Assembly: GCF_900637295.1 (NCBI RefSeq)
Contig: NZ_LR134363.1
Span: 496,001 to 560,000, forward strand
Direction of reading: 5' to 3'
Source of the DNA: Actinomyces slackii
GTDB lineage: Bacteria; Actinomycetota; Actinomycetes; Actinomycetales; Actinomycetaceae
DNA length: 64,000 bases
How positions within the stretch are numbered: position 1 is the stretch's first letter; every line of letters begins with the position of its first letter. Below are positions 9,506-19,454 of the stretch, one piece after another. Under the pieces are notes generated by a model. The model searched no databases, had not been told where the DNA came from, and saw only the letters and a list, made by a program, of their open reading frames with translations. The position numbers and the translations under genes are program-made.

Positions 9506-10650
9506 AGCGCACCTCCCCGGCCGGTGAGGTCCATGAAGACATCCTCCAGGCTCTGGTTCTCCCGGCGCACCTCGTGCAGGGGCACCCCGGCGGCGGTCAG
9601 ACGGCGGATGAGCTCGGCGACGGCGTCGGCGCTCAGGCCCGGGATGCGCACGCCCTCGCGGGTGAGCACCGGGGCTCCGGGCTGCGCTGCCGGCCCAGCC
9701 GGCCCCTCAGGCCCCGCTGGCCCCGCCGGCGCAGCCGGCCCGGCCAGAGCGGCGTCGGGAATCAGCCCCGCCAGGATCCGAGGGTCCGCGACGGCGCGCG
9801 CCGCCGGGGTGACCACCAGGACGTCGGGCACCGAGCGCTCCATGAGCTGGGCGCGCGTGCCCTGGAAGACCATCCGCCCCGCGGAGAGGATGCCCAGGAT
9901 GGAGGCCATGCGGTCGATCTCGTCGAGGAGGTGGCTGGAGACCATGACCGTGACCCCCTCCCCGGCCAGATCCACCAGAAGGCGGCGCACCTCCTCGATG
10001 CCGGCCGGGTCCAGTCCGTTGGTGGGCTCGTCCAGGATGAGGAGCTCGGGCTCGCGCGCCAGGGCGATGGCCACCCCGAGGCGCTGCTTCATGCCCAGGG
10101 AGTATGTGCGCACGAGCCGGTCCTTGTGCTCGCTCAGGCGCACCAGGGCCAGGGCCCGGTCCACCTGGGCCTGACTCAGGCCCAGCATGCGGGCCACGAT
10201 CCTCATGTTCTCAGCCCCGGTGAGGTGGCCGTATCCGGGCGGGCTCTCGATGAGGGATCCGGTGCGGGCCATGATCCCGGCGCGGGTGGCCGCGGTGAAG
10301 GGCTGGCCGAAGACGCTCATCTCCCCGCGCGAGGGCGCCAGGAGGCCGAGCAGCATCTTCATGGTGGTGGACTTGCCCGAACCATTGGGGCCCAGGAAGC
10401 CGTAGACCGCGCCTCGCGGCACGACCAGGTCGAGATCGGCCACCACAGTGCGCCTCCCGAAGCTCTTGGTCAGGCCCCGGGTGGCCAGGACGACGTCGTC
10501 GGCGGGCGGGATGCCGGCCGCGCGGGAGCGGGCGGGCGCTGGCACCGGCCCGGCGGACCTGAGCCCAGTGAGAGGCGCTGGTGATGACGGTGGTGCGGAG
10601 GGTGCGAACGGCGTCGGCCCGCTGGTGAGGAGTGCGTGTGAGGTGCTCAT
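9502..10650 (-). CDS. ABC transporter ATP-binding protein (BcrA/SpaF type)
   Basis: The 382-residue protein has an unusual low-complexity Pro/Ser/Ala N-terminal extension of about 50 residues before the domain begins at VLATRGLTKSFG. The nucleotide-binding domain has Walker A (GPNGSGKST), the signature region (YSLGMKQRLGVA), Walker B (LLILDEPTNGLDP) and the H-loop (VSSHLLDEIDRM). A second low-complexity Gly/Pro/Ala stretch precedes the C-terminus (SLEDVFMDLTGRGGAL), which is typical of BcrA-like ATPases. GGGAG lies nine bases before the ATG at 10650. It is the first gene of the exporter operon and is divergent from the two-component pair. Confidence 0.85.
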   Translation of the reverse strand: MSTSHALLTSGPTPFAPSAPPSSPAPLTGLRSAGPVPAPARSRAAGIPPADDVVLATRGLTKSFGRRTVVADLDLVVPRGAVYGFLGPNGSGKSTTMKMLLGLLAPSRGEMSVFGQPFTAATRAGIMARTGSLIESPPGYGHLTGAENMRIVARMLGLSQAQVDRALALVRLSEHKDRLVRTYSLGMKQRLGVAIALAREPELLILDEPTNGLDPAGIEEVRRLLVDLAGEGVTVMVSSHLLDEIDRMASILGILSAGRMVFQGTRAQLMERSVPDVLVVTPAARAVADPRILAGLIPDAALAGPAAPAGPAGPEGPAGPAAQPGAPVLTREGVRIPGLSADAVAELIRRLTAAGVPLHEVRRENQSLEDVFMDLTGRGGAL

Positions 10651-10733
10651 GGCTCAAGGCTCCCGGCCGGTGCGCACCAGCACATCAGCCCGCGGTCTGC
10701 TCATGAGGCGCGGCTGGAGGCCGCCTCCTCACA

Positions 10734-10803
10734 CCGGGGTATGAGGGGCGCGAGAGCCTGTCGGAAGAGCGCTGGGCGGGGAGGCTGTGCCCTCATACCC
10801 CGG
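10734..10803. promoter_or_regulatory. Paired 14-bp inverted repeat, putative response-regulator operator
   Basis: CCGGGGTATGAGGG (10734-10747) is perfectly complementary to CCCTCATACCCCGG (10790-10803), with 42 bases between. The pair sits in the 194-bp gap between the divergent exporter operon and the histidine kinase gene. Each arm could be one binding site of a NarL-type dimer, or the two could be bridged. Confidence 0.55.
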
Positions 10804-10844
10804 CATGACGCCCGATCGGGCCCCGGCGGCCTACCGTTGCGGCC

Positions 10845-12338
10845 ATGGCAGGCACCCAGCAGATCGACGGTCAGGTCGGGCCCGCACCGATGCGGGCCCG
10901 GCGCCGCCCCGGTGCGCTCGACCTCATCGCCGCGGTCCTCGTGGTCTACCTCTCCGCGCTCAACTCCCCGGATCCGGTGGCATCCCTGGATCCGCAGGCG
11001 GCCCGGGCCATCTACATCGGCCTGCTGGTGGTGTGCGCGCTGGCGATAGCGGGGCGGCGGGTGGCACCGCTGGCGGCGGTCATCGCGATCGGGCTGGCGA
11101 TGATGGGCCACCTGGCGGCGTTCAGCCAGTTGTCCCTCCTGGCGGTGGCCGCCACGCTGGTCGCGGTCGAGACGACGCAGTCGCGCCTCGATCCGCCATG
11201 GCGGTGGGTGATGCTGGGGGCCGCGGCGCTGGGGACGGCGGCGGCCTCGGTGCGGATGGTCGAGCTGGTGGGGCCCGAGGTGCCGCTTCGCTCGTTCATC
11301 CTGGTGTCCGTCTCCTGGCTGGTGATGGCCGTGGCAGCCTTCACCGGCGCGTGGCGCAGGTACGGGCGCAACCGGGTGGAGCAGGCCCTGGAGCGGGCGG
11401 CAGTGCTGGAGGCGCAGCAGGCCACCGAGCGTCGCCTGGCCGTGGTTGAGGAGCGCCAGCGCATCGCCCGCGACGTTCACGACCTCCTGGGGCACAGTCT
11501 GAGCGTGATCGGCATGCAGGCCGAGGGGGCGCGCGCCGTCCTGGCCGTCGATGCTCAGGCGGCCGACGACGCCCTGGCCGTCATCGGTGACACGGCCCGG
11601 CGCTCCGTGGACGAGGTGCGCGTCCTCGTCGATGTGCTGCGGGCCGACGCCCCCGGCCAGGGGGCGCCCACCACGGCCGGTGGCCTAGTACGCGGTGCCG
11701 GGCTTGCTGCCGATGCGCGGCCGGTGGCCGATCAGCCCGCTGCCGATGTCGCGGCGGTGCCAGGCCACCCTCTGGCAGCGCCGCGGCACGGGTCTGAGGG
11801 GGATTCTCCGGGGAATGCCGCATCGCCGCACGCGGCTCCCGAGGCCGGTCAGGACTCCGTGGAGGCACTCGTGCGCCGCGCCCGGCGGGCCGGCCAGCGG
11901 GTGGACCTGCACCTGGCCATCGCCGAGGACATTCCTGACCTGGTTGACATCGTTCTTCTGCGCGCGGTCCAGGAGGCGCTGACCAATGCGCTGCGCCATG
12001 CCCCTGGCGCGGCCGTGCGCGTCGAGCTCACCGCCCGGGACGGCCTGGCTGAGCTGTCCGTGGTCAACGGGGCACCGGCCTCGCGCACCCCATCCGCCAC
12101 GGCGAGTCCCGCGCGCCGGGGATTCGGCCTGGTGGCCATGCGCGAGCGGGTTGAGGCCGCCGGCGGGGGCCTGGTCGCGGGCCCCGAGCCCGACGGCGGC
12201 TGGCTCATGCGCGCCACCCTGCCCCTGGCCCCCGCCCCCGGCGGGCCCACCGCAGCGCACTCGCCTGGCGCCGGCTGCCCGCCCGGCGGCCCCGCCGCGA
12301 GCCTGGCCGCCCCGACCACCGCGCACGCCGGAGCCTGA
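10845..12338 (+). CDS. Sensor histidine kinase (HisKA_3/DesK type)
   Basis: The 497-residue protein has five or six membrane helices in the first 170 residues, a coiled linker (about 175-205) and a HisKA_3 box (ERQRIARDVHDLLGHSLSV) with the phosphoacceptor His212. A low-complexity segment of about 60 residues (285-345) separates this from the ATPase domain, which has an N box (VQEALTNALRHAPG) and a G box (RGFGLVAMRERVEAAGGGL). A Pro/Ala-rich tail follows. The large linker insert is unusual. The response regulator starts two bases after its stop, so the pair is coupled. The neighbouring exporter is the likely target, as in bacitracin/lantibiotic detox modules. Confidence 0.85.
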   Translation: MAGTQQIDGQVGPAPMRARRRPGALDLIAAVLVVYLSALNSPDPVASLDPQAARAIYIGLLVVCALAIAGRRVAPLAAVIAIGLAMMGHLAAFSQLSLLAVAATLVAVETTQSRLDPPWRWVMLGAAALGTAAASVRMVELVGPEVPLRSFILVSVSWLVMAVAAFTGAWRRYGRNRVEQALERAAVLEAQQATERRLAVVEERQRIARDVHDLLGHSLSVIGMQAEGARAVLAVDAQAADDALAVIGDTARRSVDEVRVLVDVLRADAPGQGAPTTAGGLVRGAGLAADARPVADQPAADVAAVPGHPLAAPRHGSEGDSPGNAASPHAAPEAGQDSVEALVRRARRAGQRVDLHLAIAEDIPDLVDIVLLRAVQEALTNALRHAPGAAVRVELTARDGLAELSVVNGAPASRTPSATASPARRGFGLVAMRERVEAAGGGLVAGPEPDGGWLMRATLPLAPAPGGPTAAHSPGAGCPPGGPAASLAAPTTAHAGA

Positions 12339-12339
12339 C

Positions 12340-13116
12340 ATGATCCGCCTGGGACTGACGGATGACGAGCCTCTTTTCGCCGCGGGCCTGGCAATGCTGC
12401 TGGGCGCGCAACCGGATATGGAGACGGTCTGGCAGTCCGTTGACGGCCACGACGCCCTGCGCCGCCTCAGCGCCGACCCCGTGGACATCCTGCTCCTGGA
12501 CATCCAGATGCCGGGCCTCGACGGCCTGTCCACCACTCGCGAGATCGTGGCCCGCGGCGATGACTGCCGGGTGGTCATCCTCACCACCTTCGACACCGAC
12601 GGCTATGTCCTGGGCGCCATCGAGGCCGGGGCGGCGGGCTTCCTGCTGAAGAACACCCCTCCCCAGGAGCTCATCGAGGCGGTGCGCACCGTTCACGCGG
12701 GGGACTCGGTGATCTCACCAGGGCCCACGCGCCGCCTGCTGACGGCGGTGCGCTCCGGAGGGCTCGGCAGGCCCGACGCGCCCGGTGGGCCCGATGAGCC
12801 CAGCGGACCCGCAGTATCGGCGACTGTCCCGCCAGCGGCATCGGCGGGAGGCGCCGTCGAGCCCACTCCCGAGCAGGCGGCTGCCCGGCGGGCGCTGGAG
12901 CCCCTGACCGAGCGCGAGCGCGAGATCCTGGTGCTCATCGCCCTGGGACTGACCAATCAGGAGATCTGCGACCGCGAGTGGCTGTCCATGGCCACGGTCA
13001 AGACGCATGTCAGCCACCTGCTGTCCAAGACCGGCAGCCGTGACCGGGTCCAGCTGGTCCTCCTGGCCCTGCGGGCCGGCGCCGTCGACCTCACCGAGGT
13101 CCTCACCGGATCGTGA
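12340..13116 (+). CDS. NarL/FixJ family response regulator
   Basis: From the ATG at 12340 the protein is 258 residues. The receiver domain has acidic residues D8/D9, phosphoacceptor D54 (LLLDIQMPGLDG) and K104 (FLLKNTPP). The C-terminal LuxR-type helix-turn-helix reads LTEREREILVLIALGLTNQEI, then ATVKTHVSHLLSKTGSRDRVQ. The domains are joined by an uncommonly long Gly/Pro/Ala linker of about 60 residues. A longer in-frame version upstream overlaps the kinase gene and has no domain support. It is the partner of the kinase just upstream. Confidence 0.9.
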   Translation: MIRLGLTDDEPLFAAGLAMLLGAQPDMETVWQSVDGHDALRRLSADPVDILLLDIQMPGLDGLSTTREIVARGDDCRVVILTTFDTDGYVLGAIEAGAAGFLLKNTPPQELIEAVRTVHAGDSVISPGPTRRLLTAVRSGGLGRPDAPGGPDEPSGPAVSATVPPAASAGGAVEPTPEQAAARRALEPLTEREREILVLIALGLTNQEICDREWLSMATVKTHVSHLLSKTGSRDRVQLVLLALRAGAVDLTEVLTGS

Positions 13117-13221
13117 CGGCCTCCTGGGCAGCATCCCGAGCGAGCCCGGCTCGCCGTCGTCAGCCGGCGGCTGCACCACCCGGTTGGGCGCTGGTGGGTC
13201 GGGGTGTCACCGCCGCACCGG

Positions 13222-16023
13222 TCACCGGCTCGCCTCGGTGAAGACCGCGACCGTACGGGCCGGCACGCCCACCGCACCAGAGCCGGGATCGAAGACCGAC
13301 TCGCGCACGACGTCGTCGGCCCCCCGCTCTTGAATGGAAGAGAGCCGGAACTCGCGGCCCGCCAGCTCGGCAAGGGTCTGGCTCACCCACGTCCCCGAGG
13401 CGTTGATGACGACGAGCAGCCCGTCCAGGTCGGGATCGATATCCCGCCCCAGGGTGTCGTCGATGAGCATGGCGATGAAGCCGGCCGGCGCCCCCAGGCC
13501 GGCGCCCGGGAAGCGCACCTTGTCCACGATCAGACCAGCGTCCCCCAGCCACAGCAGGGGCGAGGACGCCCGCAGGCGCAGCAGATCCAGCGCCTGCGCC
13601 TTGGCCGCGGCGATGTCCTGCGGCCCGGGCCTCAGCGAGGAGTCCTCCAGGAGCGGGCCCTGCGCCCACCAGGTCCTCTCATTGCGGAAGGCCGGGGGCA
13701 GCCCGCGACCAAAGCCATTGCCCTGCCCCGTGAAGTCGATGGCATTGAAATGGTCACCCGAATCGTAGGAGTCACGGTCCAGGGACTTGCTGCGCAGCAG
13801 CTCGGCGCCCGCCGCCCAGAATGACGGGGACTGCCCCAGTGCCACCGTGGCCAGGCACACCGTGTTCATGCGCACCCGATCCGGCATCGGCAGTCCCCGC
13901 GGCAGCTTGTAGGTCAGCAGGTCGAAAAGCGTCTCGTTGTCGTGGGCGTCAACATAGTTGACGTTCTCCTGCGGGGCCGAGGCAAAGCCGGCCGCCGACC
14001 CGTTGTAGCCCATCTCGCCGCCACGGCGCATCCTCCCGTCAGCGCAGAGCAGCAGGTAGTCGCGCAGGTTGCCGACCATGCCCAGGCGCACGAGGTCGGT
14101 GCGGTGGGCCAGGTCGGCGGCCTGATCGTGGCGGGAGCGCGGGTCCAGCCCGCCCGGCTGGGTCAGCAGGCCCGTCCCGAAGCCCTGGTAGGCGCGATGA
14201 TCCTGATCGAAGGGACCGCCCCCGTGAACGGCGTCGCGCAGGCGGTCGTTGAAGGCGCCGATGCCAGTGCCGTCCAACTGGCCCTGGGTGGCCTGGATGA
14301 ACAGGGCGTTGGAGGCGACCTCCCCGAAGTTCCAGCCCTCGCCGTAGAGGTAGAGGGAGGAGCCGTCGACGCCATCGTCCTGGACGGTCAGGGCGTCCAG
14401 GGCGGCGCGCACCTTCTCCATCGTGGGGCGCGAATGGTGGCCCATGAGGTCGAAGCGGAAGCCATCGACCCGGTACTGGCGGGCCCACCACACCACCGAG
14501 TCGATCATGAGGCGCTCGCTCATCGCGTTCTCGGTGGCGATATTGGAGCAGCAGGTGGAGTTCATGACCCGGCCCACGGCGTCGAGCCGGTGGTAGTAGC
14601 CGGGCACCACCCGGTCCAGGACGCTGAGGGGATCCTGGCCGTGGGCGGCAGTGTGGTTGTAGACCTGATCGAGGACCACCTGCAGCCCGACGGCGTGCAG
14701 CGAGCCGACCATCTCGCGGAACTCGATGATGCGCCCGCCGCCGTCCTGATGGCCCTCGGTGGCGTAGGAGCCCTCGGGGGCCATCCAGTGCCAGGGGTCG
14801 TAGCCCCAGTTGTAGGCGTCCCGGTGGGCCACTTCCGCAATGGCCGCCTGCTGGTCGGCGGAGGCGGGGCCGGCCTCGGGGATGACCGCGCTGAGCTGGT
14901 CGGATCGGCGCTCGGGGATGGTGGCGATGTCGAAGGTGGGCAGGAGGTGGACGGTGCTCAGGCCCGCCTCGGCCAGCTCTGCCAAGTGGCGCATCCCGTG
15001 GGAGTCGGCCACGGTGAAGGCCCGATAGGTGCCGCGCAGCTCGGCGGGCACGGAGGAGTCCATGGCGGAGAAGTCGCGCAGATGGAGCTCGTAGATGCTG
15101 CGGGAGGCGTTGTTGGGCACGCGCGGGGAAGGCGTCGCCCATACGGAGGGGGCCAGGGCGGGGTCCCCCAGGTCAACGGCCACGGAGCGCTCGGAGTCAA
15201 CGGTCAGGGCCACCGAGTAGGGGTCGGTGACGAGGTTGGTCTCGATCCGGCCGGTGGCCGGGACATAGACCTCCACCTCCCACAGGTACTGGCAGCCCGC
15301 GGTGATATCGCCCCGCGCATTGGCCACGCACCAGCGTCCATCGGTGCTGGGGACGGCCGGGGTGCGAGTCGCCCCGCCCTCGACCAGGGGGAGGCTGCCC
15401 GTGGCCTCCCCGGTCTGCCAGGTCAGGAGGGTGACGCGGCGCGCCGTGGGGGCCCACAGGGCGAAGCGGGGGGCGCCGTCGGTGAAGGAGACGCCGAGCT
15501 CTGCGCGGGTCGAGGCGTACAGGCAGTCCAGGAGCGGGGCGAGTTGGACGCCGGTGTAGGCGTCGATGCTGCGGGTCGGGCCGTCGACGTACTGGAGGAC
15601 GGCGATCTGGCCGGTCAGGGCCTGGCGCACGACCGCCTCGTCGAGGGGGGCCGCGGGGCGCAGGGCGATGAAGCCCTCCAGGTTGGGGCGTGCGGACAGG
15701 ACGTGGTCGGGCAGGTTCCCGGTGATGCTCAGGGGAGTCAGGACGGGGGCCGGCAGGTCGTCGGCGCCGAGAAGGGCGCCGTCGATGACAGCAGCGCCCC
15801 CCTGGGAGGCGGTGACCAGGGCCAGGGTCAGCCCGCCGGCGCCCGTGGGGGCTCCGGCCTCATCGACGACGTCCTCGCGACCCATGCCAATGGGCAGCAG
15901 GGACAGGGGCCAGGCCAGAAGATCGGGCTTGATCCAGTAGGCGCGCTGCTCCCCCGAGCCTGCCACTGGCGGGTCGGCCATTGCGTTGTCGATCGTGCGG
16001 GTCATCGTGTACGTGAAGGCCAT
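13222..16023 (-). CDS. pulA: Pullulanase-type alpha-1,6-glucosidase
   Basis: I chose the ATG at 16023 ([12 protein letters not shown]) because GGGAGGGG precedes it; the protein is 933 residues. There is no signal peptide, so it should debranch glycogen or imported maltodextrin in the cytoplasm. N-terminal pullulanase modules ([29 protein letters not shown], a CBM48-like segment) precede a GH13 barrel. Barrel motifs are [12 protein letters not shown], the [17 protein letters not shown] block typical of pullulanases, [21 protein letters not shown] (nucleophile Asp), LYGEGWNFG (acid/base Glu) and [12 protein letters not shown] (third carboxylate). Length and motif order match the pullulanase-type debranching family. 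Confidence 0.92.
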   Translation of the reverse strand: MAFTYTMTRTIDNAMADPPVAGSGEQRAYWIKPDLLAWPLSLLPIGMGREDVVDEAGAPTGAGGLTLALVTASQGGAAVIDGALLGADDLPAPVLTPLSITGNLPDHVLSARPNLEGFIALRPAAPLDEAVVRQALTGQIAVLQYVDGPTRSIDAYTGVQLAPLLDCLYASTRAELGVSFTDGAPRFALWAPTARRVTLLTWQTGEATGSLPLVEGGATRTPAVPSTDGRWCVANARGDITAGCQYLWEVEVYVPATGRIETNLVTDPYSVALTVDSERSVAVDLGDPALAPSVWATPSPRVPNNASRSIYELHLRDFSAMDSSVPAELRGTYRAFTVADSHGMRHLAELAEAGLSTVHLLPTFDIATIPERRSDQLSAVIPEAGPASADQQAAIAEVAHRDAYNWGYDPWHWMAPEGSYATEGHQDGGGRIIEFREMVGSLHAVGLQVVLDQVYNHTAAHGQDPLSVLDRVVPGYYHRLDAVGRVMNSTCCSNIATENAMSERLMIDSVVWWARQYRVDGFRFDLMGHHSRPTMEKVRAALDALTVQDDGVDGSSLYLYGEGWNFGEVASNALFIQATQGQLDGTGIGAFNDRLRDAVHGGGPFDQDHRAYQGFGTGLLTQPGGLDPRSRHDQAADLAHRTDLVRLGMVGNLRDYLLLCADGRMRRGGEMGYNGSAAGFASAPQENVNYVDAHDNETLFDLLTYKLPRGLPMPDRVRMNTVCLATVALGQSPSFWAAGAELLRSKSLDRDSYDSGDHFNAIDFTGQGNGFGRGLPPAFRNERTWWAQGPLLEDSSLRPGPQDIAAAKAQALDLLRLRASSPLLWLGDAGLIVDKVRFPGAGLGAPAGFIAMLIDDTLGRDIDPDLDGLLVVINASGTWVSQTLAELAGREFRLSSIQERGADDVVRESVFDPGSGAVGVPARTVAVFTEASR

Positions 16024-16100
16024 GGCTCCCCTCCCGGCTCGACCGCGCTGCCACCTGCCATCCTCCCCGCTCCGCGCCGATGGCGCTACCCCTGGCGATC

Positions 16101-16222
16101 TGTCCGTCCTGAACAACTTTAACGCCGGACGCCAACAACCCCTTTAGGATAACCGCAGGTCAGCCCATAGTTACCTACGGCAACTCAGCGGCGGCGAGGC
16201 TAAAAGTTGTTCAGGACGGACA
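16101..16222. repeat. 122-bp inverted-ended repeat, copy 1
   Basis: The ends TGTCCGTCCTGAACAACTTT (16101-16120) and its exact complement (16203-16222) form a perfect 20-bp inverted repeat around 82 bases. Copy 2 at 19455-19576 has the same length and orientation and a nearly identical core. Similarity between the two continues about 14 bases past the right end (ACG.GGGCCCTCAG). It lies between the divergent starts of the pullulanase gene and the WXG-like island. No coding capacity is seen. Confidence 0.85.
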
Positions 16223-16321
16223 ACGTGGGCCCTCAGTGCCCTCAAGGCAGGTCGGAGCAGGTTCTGGGGGCGCTCGCGACAGCTCGCCGCCGTCGACGCC
16301 CAACGAAGAGAGAGTCCTCGC

Positions 16322-16352
16322 TTGTCATGGAGATGAGATGAGGCTAACCTAA
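16322..16352 (+). promoter_or_regulatory. Promoter with DtxR/IdeR-like iron box
   Basis: A possible -35 TTGTCA (16322-16327) is spaced 17 bases from TAACCT (16345-16350). The 19 bases at 16334-16352 (TGAGATGAGGCTAACCTAA) match the known DtxR/IdeR consensus TTAGGTTAGSCTAACCTAA at 16 positions, with a perfect right half. The box covers the -10 region, the classical place for iron-dependent repression. It lies 75 bases before the WXG-like gene. Confidence 0.6.
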
Positions 16353-16427
16353 ATCGATCGCGAAGGGGGCGAGCCCACCACCGAGCGATCAGCGCATTAA
16401 TTGAACGATAGACGAAGGAGTCTTCAA

Positions 16428-16673
16428 ATGGGAAAGAAGGCATCCATTGCCGCTGTGAAGACGCAAGTGAGCACGAGTCGCAACAGCCTCGGATTAAGTG
16501 ACGGAGCCGCAGCGAAGACAGAATCCCTGGTCAAAGACCTCTCCAGCGCCTGGAAGTCCCCCAAGGCAGAGGATTATGCCACACAGATCACTGAAGTCAT
16601 AACCAGCGCGTCAGCACTGTGGTCTTCTTTAGCTGACGAGCTCCAGGACGCCTACAACGCAGCCACCGACTAG
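16428..16673 (+). CDS. WXG100-like small helical protein
   Basis: The 81-residue protein begins MGKKASIAAVKTQ behind AAGGAG (seven bases). It is predicted to be two helices joined at SAWKSPKAEDY, with a Trp-x-Ser turn where ESX substrates have WXG, and has no signal peptide. Its size, turn and pairing with a large downstream gene fit the WXG100 superfamily of type VII (ESX) secretion substrates. The homologous module at 48387-50782 has the related turn SSWISPKAKEY. No ESX machinery is in the window. Iron-box control would parallel the iron-regulated mycobacterial ESX-3, but that is inference. Confidence 0.6.
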   Translation: MGKKASIAAVKTQVSTSRNSLGLSDGAAAKTESLVKDLSSAWKSPKAEDYATQITEVITSASALWSSLADELQDAYNAATD

Positions 16674-16731
16674 GCCACGCCATTTCATCAGACATCCAAA
16701 CGTTCTATCAAGCACGGAAAGACTAATTGAA

Positions 16732-18771
16732 ATGACCTACATTTCTCTCGACAAATCTCTATTGCAGAACCTCATCGATGCGATCAACAGCTACGCGCAG
16801 AGCCATGACTTCGAAGTGGGGGAAGTCAAGTGGATCAACTGGACGGAGGATGATCCTGCAGGAGTAGGATATCGGGTTGCCAACGGATCAACACTCGCGG
16901 GGATGTCAACCACGATGACCACGTTGAGTGGGGAGATCCAAGTCCGCCTCGATGAGGCGGTAGCGATGAATGAGTCGGGAATCACTATGAGCGACGGCAA
17001 TACGGTGAGCTATTATCTTCCCGATGGTGGCGAAGACACGGTGGAGAATGTAAGGGCCTACAACTCCAAATCGCTCGATGCAGCCAAATCAGAAGCAACG
17101 GCACTGTATCAAGCGACGAACAGCCCGAATGGCCGCTCCGAGGACGGACGCACTATCGACGAGATTTATGCGGAGATGGCTAAGCATCAAGATGTGCCAA
17201 CCTATTCGGCCGCATATATTCAGGCGCTAGACAAGGCGGCCGAGACAAGGCCCTATTCCGAGGAGGACATCAACAAGACTGGGGCAGAGCTCTTCTTGGA
17301 GCTCATGAACCGGAGTCGAGACAGTTATTCGGGCGAGGTAATGCCCCCTCACTTCAGCACACTCGGGCACATGCTGGCTGCCGCCTCCCAGGATGAGGTG
17401 GGCGGTGCCAGTCTGGCGAAGGACGTCTATCCCCAGGACGGCTCCACCATGTCACTCGCGAGCAAGATCTCCCTTAATGCCGCCCTCTCCGAGACGCCCA
17501 CCCGATTCGGAACAAGGTTCCTGGTGGACATCGCCTCCCGATCTGAGGGTCAGGACCCCAACCAAGGCGGGATGGAGGGAGAGGATGTCATTAACCTCAC
17601 ACGATACAATGCGGATGTCCTCGGCGGAGCACTCACTGCCATGGGTAACAACCCTAAGGCCGCCCTGGATTACCTTGCCTCTGCTGGCGGCACAGTGGAT
17701 GCGAACGGCACCTGGACTCCCAATGACGCCGCTCAGTCGCGCTGGGACCGTCTCAAGCATCGCGACTGGAACCAAGCCGGCCTAGATGGATTCACTGCAG
17801 CGCTTGGAGCAGCCTCCTCCTACCGCAATGTGACTGGTGATACCGGCGATGTCATCCATGCGGACGCGCGAGCGACCTGGCTGGCGGGAAATACGATCAG
17901 CCATTTCGGCGGAGGCGATGTCAAGAAAGAAGACTTCTCCGAGAAGATGAAGGAGAATCTTTCTCTGGTGATCGCCAACAGCCCAGAGGAGGTATCAGTG
18001 GCCGCCGAGGGGGCAGACCTCGAGGATACCGACGGAGCTAAGCTCCCAACCAAACCCCAGGCCATTACGAATCTCACCTACCGCGTGATCGATAACGAGA
18101 ACGCTGCAGCCACTATCGCCACAGGACTGGGCGATTATCATCACGATCATATCGACCGCGACATGCAGTCAGGAGACATGACCACCCTCAAGGGTAACTA
18201 TGAGAGCGCCGCAGCCTCTCAGGGGTATATCGAGCGACTCATCGAATCGCGGCTCACCGATAACAAGGAGGACGCCGAGAAACGCAAGACCGCTATTGAC
18301 ACGGCAGCAAGCGTGTTCACCACGGTTGCGGCCACTGGCGTCACAGTAGCAACCGCGGGCACGTCGGCGGCAGTTCTGGCTCCCTTCGCAGTGGATGTCG
18401 GGACCACAATCGCCAAGCCTGTGGTTGTCGATGCTCTCACCGAGGGCTGGGGAGAGGACAGGAACAAGGACGATAGTCCTGGAACACCTCGTGATATTCT
18501 TGAAGCACAGGGCTACACCGATGCGGCGCAGTACGGCCTCCTCTCCGATGAGAGCATCGCCCTCGCCCAGAAGCAGGGCCTGCTACTCAATGCGGACGGC
18601 AGTGTCATCGAAGTTCCCCCTGGCGGTTACAGCGATTCGTACCTTCGAAAGGTCCAGTCCTGGAAGAAGAAGGCCGGTGACCCTGCAACTCAAGAAGTTT
18701 CCGACTCCATCGATTCAGGTTTGGATGACGGCAGGGAGCAAGCGAGTAAGCTCCTCACCAATAAGAACTAG
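16732..18771 (+). CDS. Large protein of unknown function (DUF6571-like), paralogue of 48713-50782
   Basis: The 679-residue protein has lower GC and more varied codon use than its neighbours. It starts MTYISLDKSLLQNLIDAIN and shows an N-terminal helical region with NESGITMSDGNTVSYYL near residue 85, then FSTLGHMLAAAS (about 205), NPKAALDYLAS (about 310), WDRLKHRDW (about 340) and a hydrophobic Ala/Thr/Val stretch (about 525-565) resembling a membrane-interacting helix. Equivalent motifs recur in order in the second locus. The N-terminus resembles a WXG/LXG-like helical bundle, so this may be a large partner or toxin-like substrate of the small upstream protein. No enzymatic motif is recognised. 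The DUF6571 name is from memory of the Actinomyces family and needs a profile search. Confidence 0.6.
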   Translation: MTYISLDKSLLQNLIDAINSYAQSHDFEVGEVKWINWTEDDPAGVGYRVANGSTLAGMSTTMTTLSGEIQVRLDEAVAMNESGITMSDGNTVSYYLPDGGEDTVENVRAYNSKSLDAAKSEATALYQATNSPNGRSEDGRTIDEIYAEMAKHQDVPTYSAAYIQALDKAAETRPYSEEDINKTGAELFLELMNRSRDSYSGEVMPPHFSTLGHMLAAASQDEVGGASLAKDVYPQDGSTMSLASKISLNAALSETPTRFGTRFLVDIASRSEGQDPNQGGMEGEDVINLTRYNADVLGGALTAMGNNPKAALDYLASAGGTVDANGTWTPNDAAQSRWDRLKHRDWNQAGLDGFTAALGAASSYRNVTGDTGDVIHADARATWLAGNTISHFGGGDVKKEDFSEKMKENLSLVIANSPEEVSVAAEGADLEDTDGAKLPTKPQAITNLTYRVIDNENAAATIATGLGDYHHDHIDRDMQSGDMTTLKGNYESAAASQGYIERLIESRLTDNKEDAEKRKTAIDTAASVFTTVAATGVTVATAGTSAAVLAPFAVDVGTTIAKPVVVDALTEGWGEDRNKDDSPGTPRDILEAQGYTDAAQYGLLSDESIALAQKQGLLLNADGSVIEVPPGGYSDSYLRKVQSWKKKAGDPATQEVSDSIDSGLDDGREQASKLLTNKN

Positions 18772-18784
18772 TGAGCGATCAAGC

Positions 18785-19432
18785 ATGTCTATTGTGATCC
18801 GTAGAGCACTTATCAATGTCGTTCGCTGCGGCGCGCTCGCCTGGCGTCATCAGCGCGTCATGGCGATCTTCTTGGCGGCAGGCCTATCGGCCTGCAGCGG
18901 GGCCTCCAATCCAACGCCCTCAGCATCGCCGTCGCCGTTGACCGAGGAGACGCTATGCGGCGTCGTGTCCAGTCAAATACTGCGAGACGACCTGGGATTC
19001 CAGGCGGAGAGTTATTCTCATCGAGTTGATGCCCCGTCAGAGTCCAACTCAACAGGCTACTTCAAGTGCCTCATGCGTTCCGCCACCGACCTGCGCCTGA
19101 TCGGAATCAACTACGGCTCCATCAAGACTGAGGATGACAAGAGACTGGCAACCGATGGCACCGCGGTCCCCACGCCTCCAGGCAACCGAGAGGGAGTATT
19201 GCGGGTGCGGGATAACTTTGATGGAGGAAGCACGTTAATCTGGATCTACCCCGATAACCGCATGATCACGATCTGGCTCCAGTACGGCGATGGCACAGGC
19301 CCCGGAGGAGGAGCAGAGCGGGAAGACCTAACCACCCTGCTCGACAGCCTCATCGAGGCCATCCCCGCCTACGTCCAGACAATCGACCGATCCCTGCATA
19401 CCAGAGTCCCAGCACGGTCCACTGACGGGTAA
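18785..19432 (+). CDS. Lipoprotein of unknown function
   Basis: The 215-residue protein has a long charged n-region, a hydrophobic stretch (VMAIFLAAGLSAC) and a lipobox LSAC with the lipidated Cys at about residue 38. A Ser/Pro/Thr-rich linker leads to a small domain with cysteines at ETLCGVV and YFKCLM that may form a disulfide; this layout recalls DUF3558-like actinobacterial lipoproteins. It follows the large gene by 13 bases, so it is probably co-transcribed. The second locus has no counterpart. The start could be the inner Met of VMAIF. Confidence 0.6.
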   Translation: MSIVIRRALINVVRCGALAWRHQRVMAIFLAAGLSACSGASNPTPSASPSPLTEETLCGVVSSQILRDDLGFQAESYSHRVDAPSESNSTGYFKCLMRSATDLRLIGINYGSIKTEDDKRLATDGTAVPTPPGNREGVLRVRDNFDGGSTLIWIYPDNRMITIWLQYGDGTGPGGGAEREDLTTLLDSLIEAIPAYVQTIDRSLHTRVPARSTDG

Positions 19433-19454
19433 CCATCGGCTCCCACGCACAACG

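Noticed and set aside
13942-16122. A 726-codon open frame opposite the pullulanase gene
   Set aside because: It is Gly/Val/Asp-rich with no domain and runs antisense to a fully supported enzyme; such frames are a by-product of high-GC codon bias.
16101-16222. Reading the 122-bp repeats simply as transcription terminators
   Set aside because: Copy 1 lies between divergent gene starts, where no terminator is needed, and the length is exactly constant; a terminator role may hold for copy 2 only.
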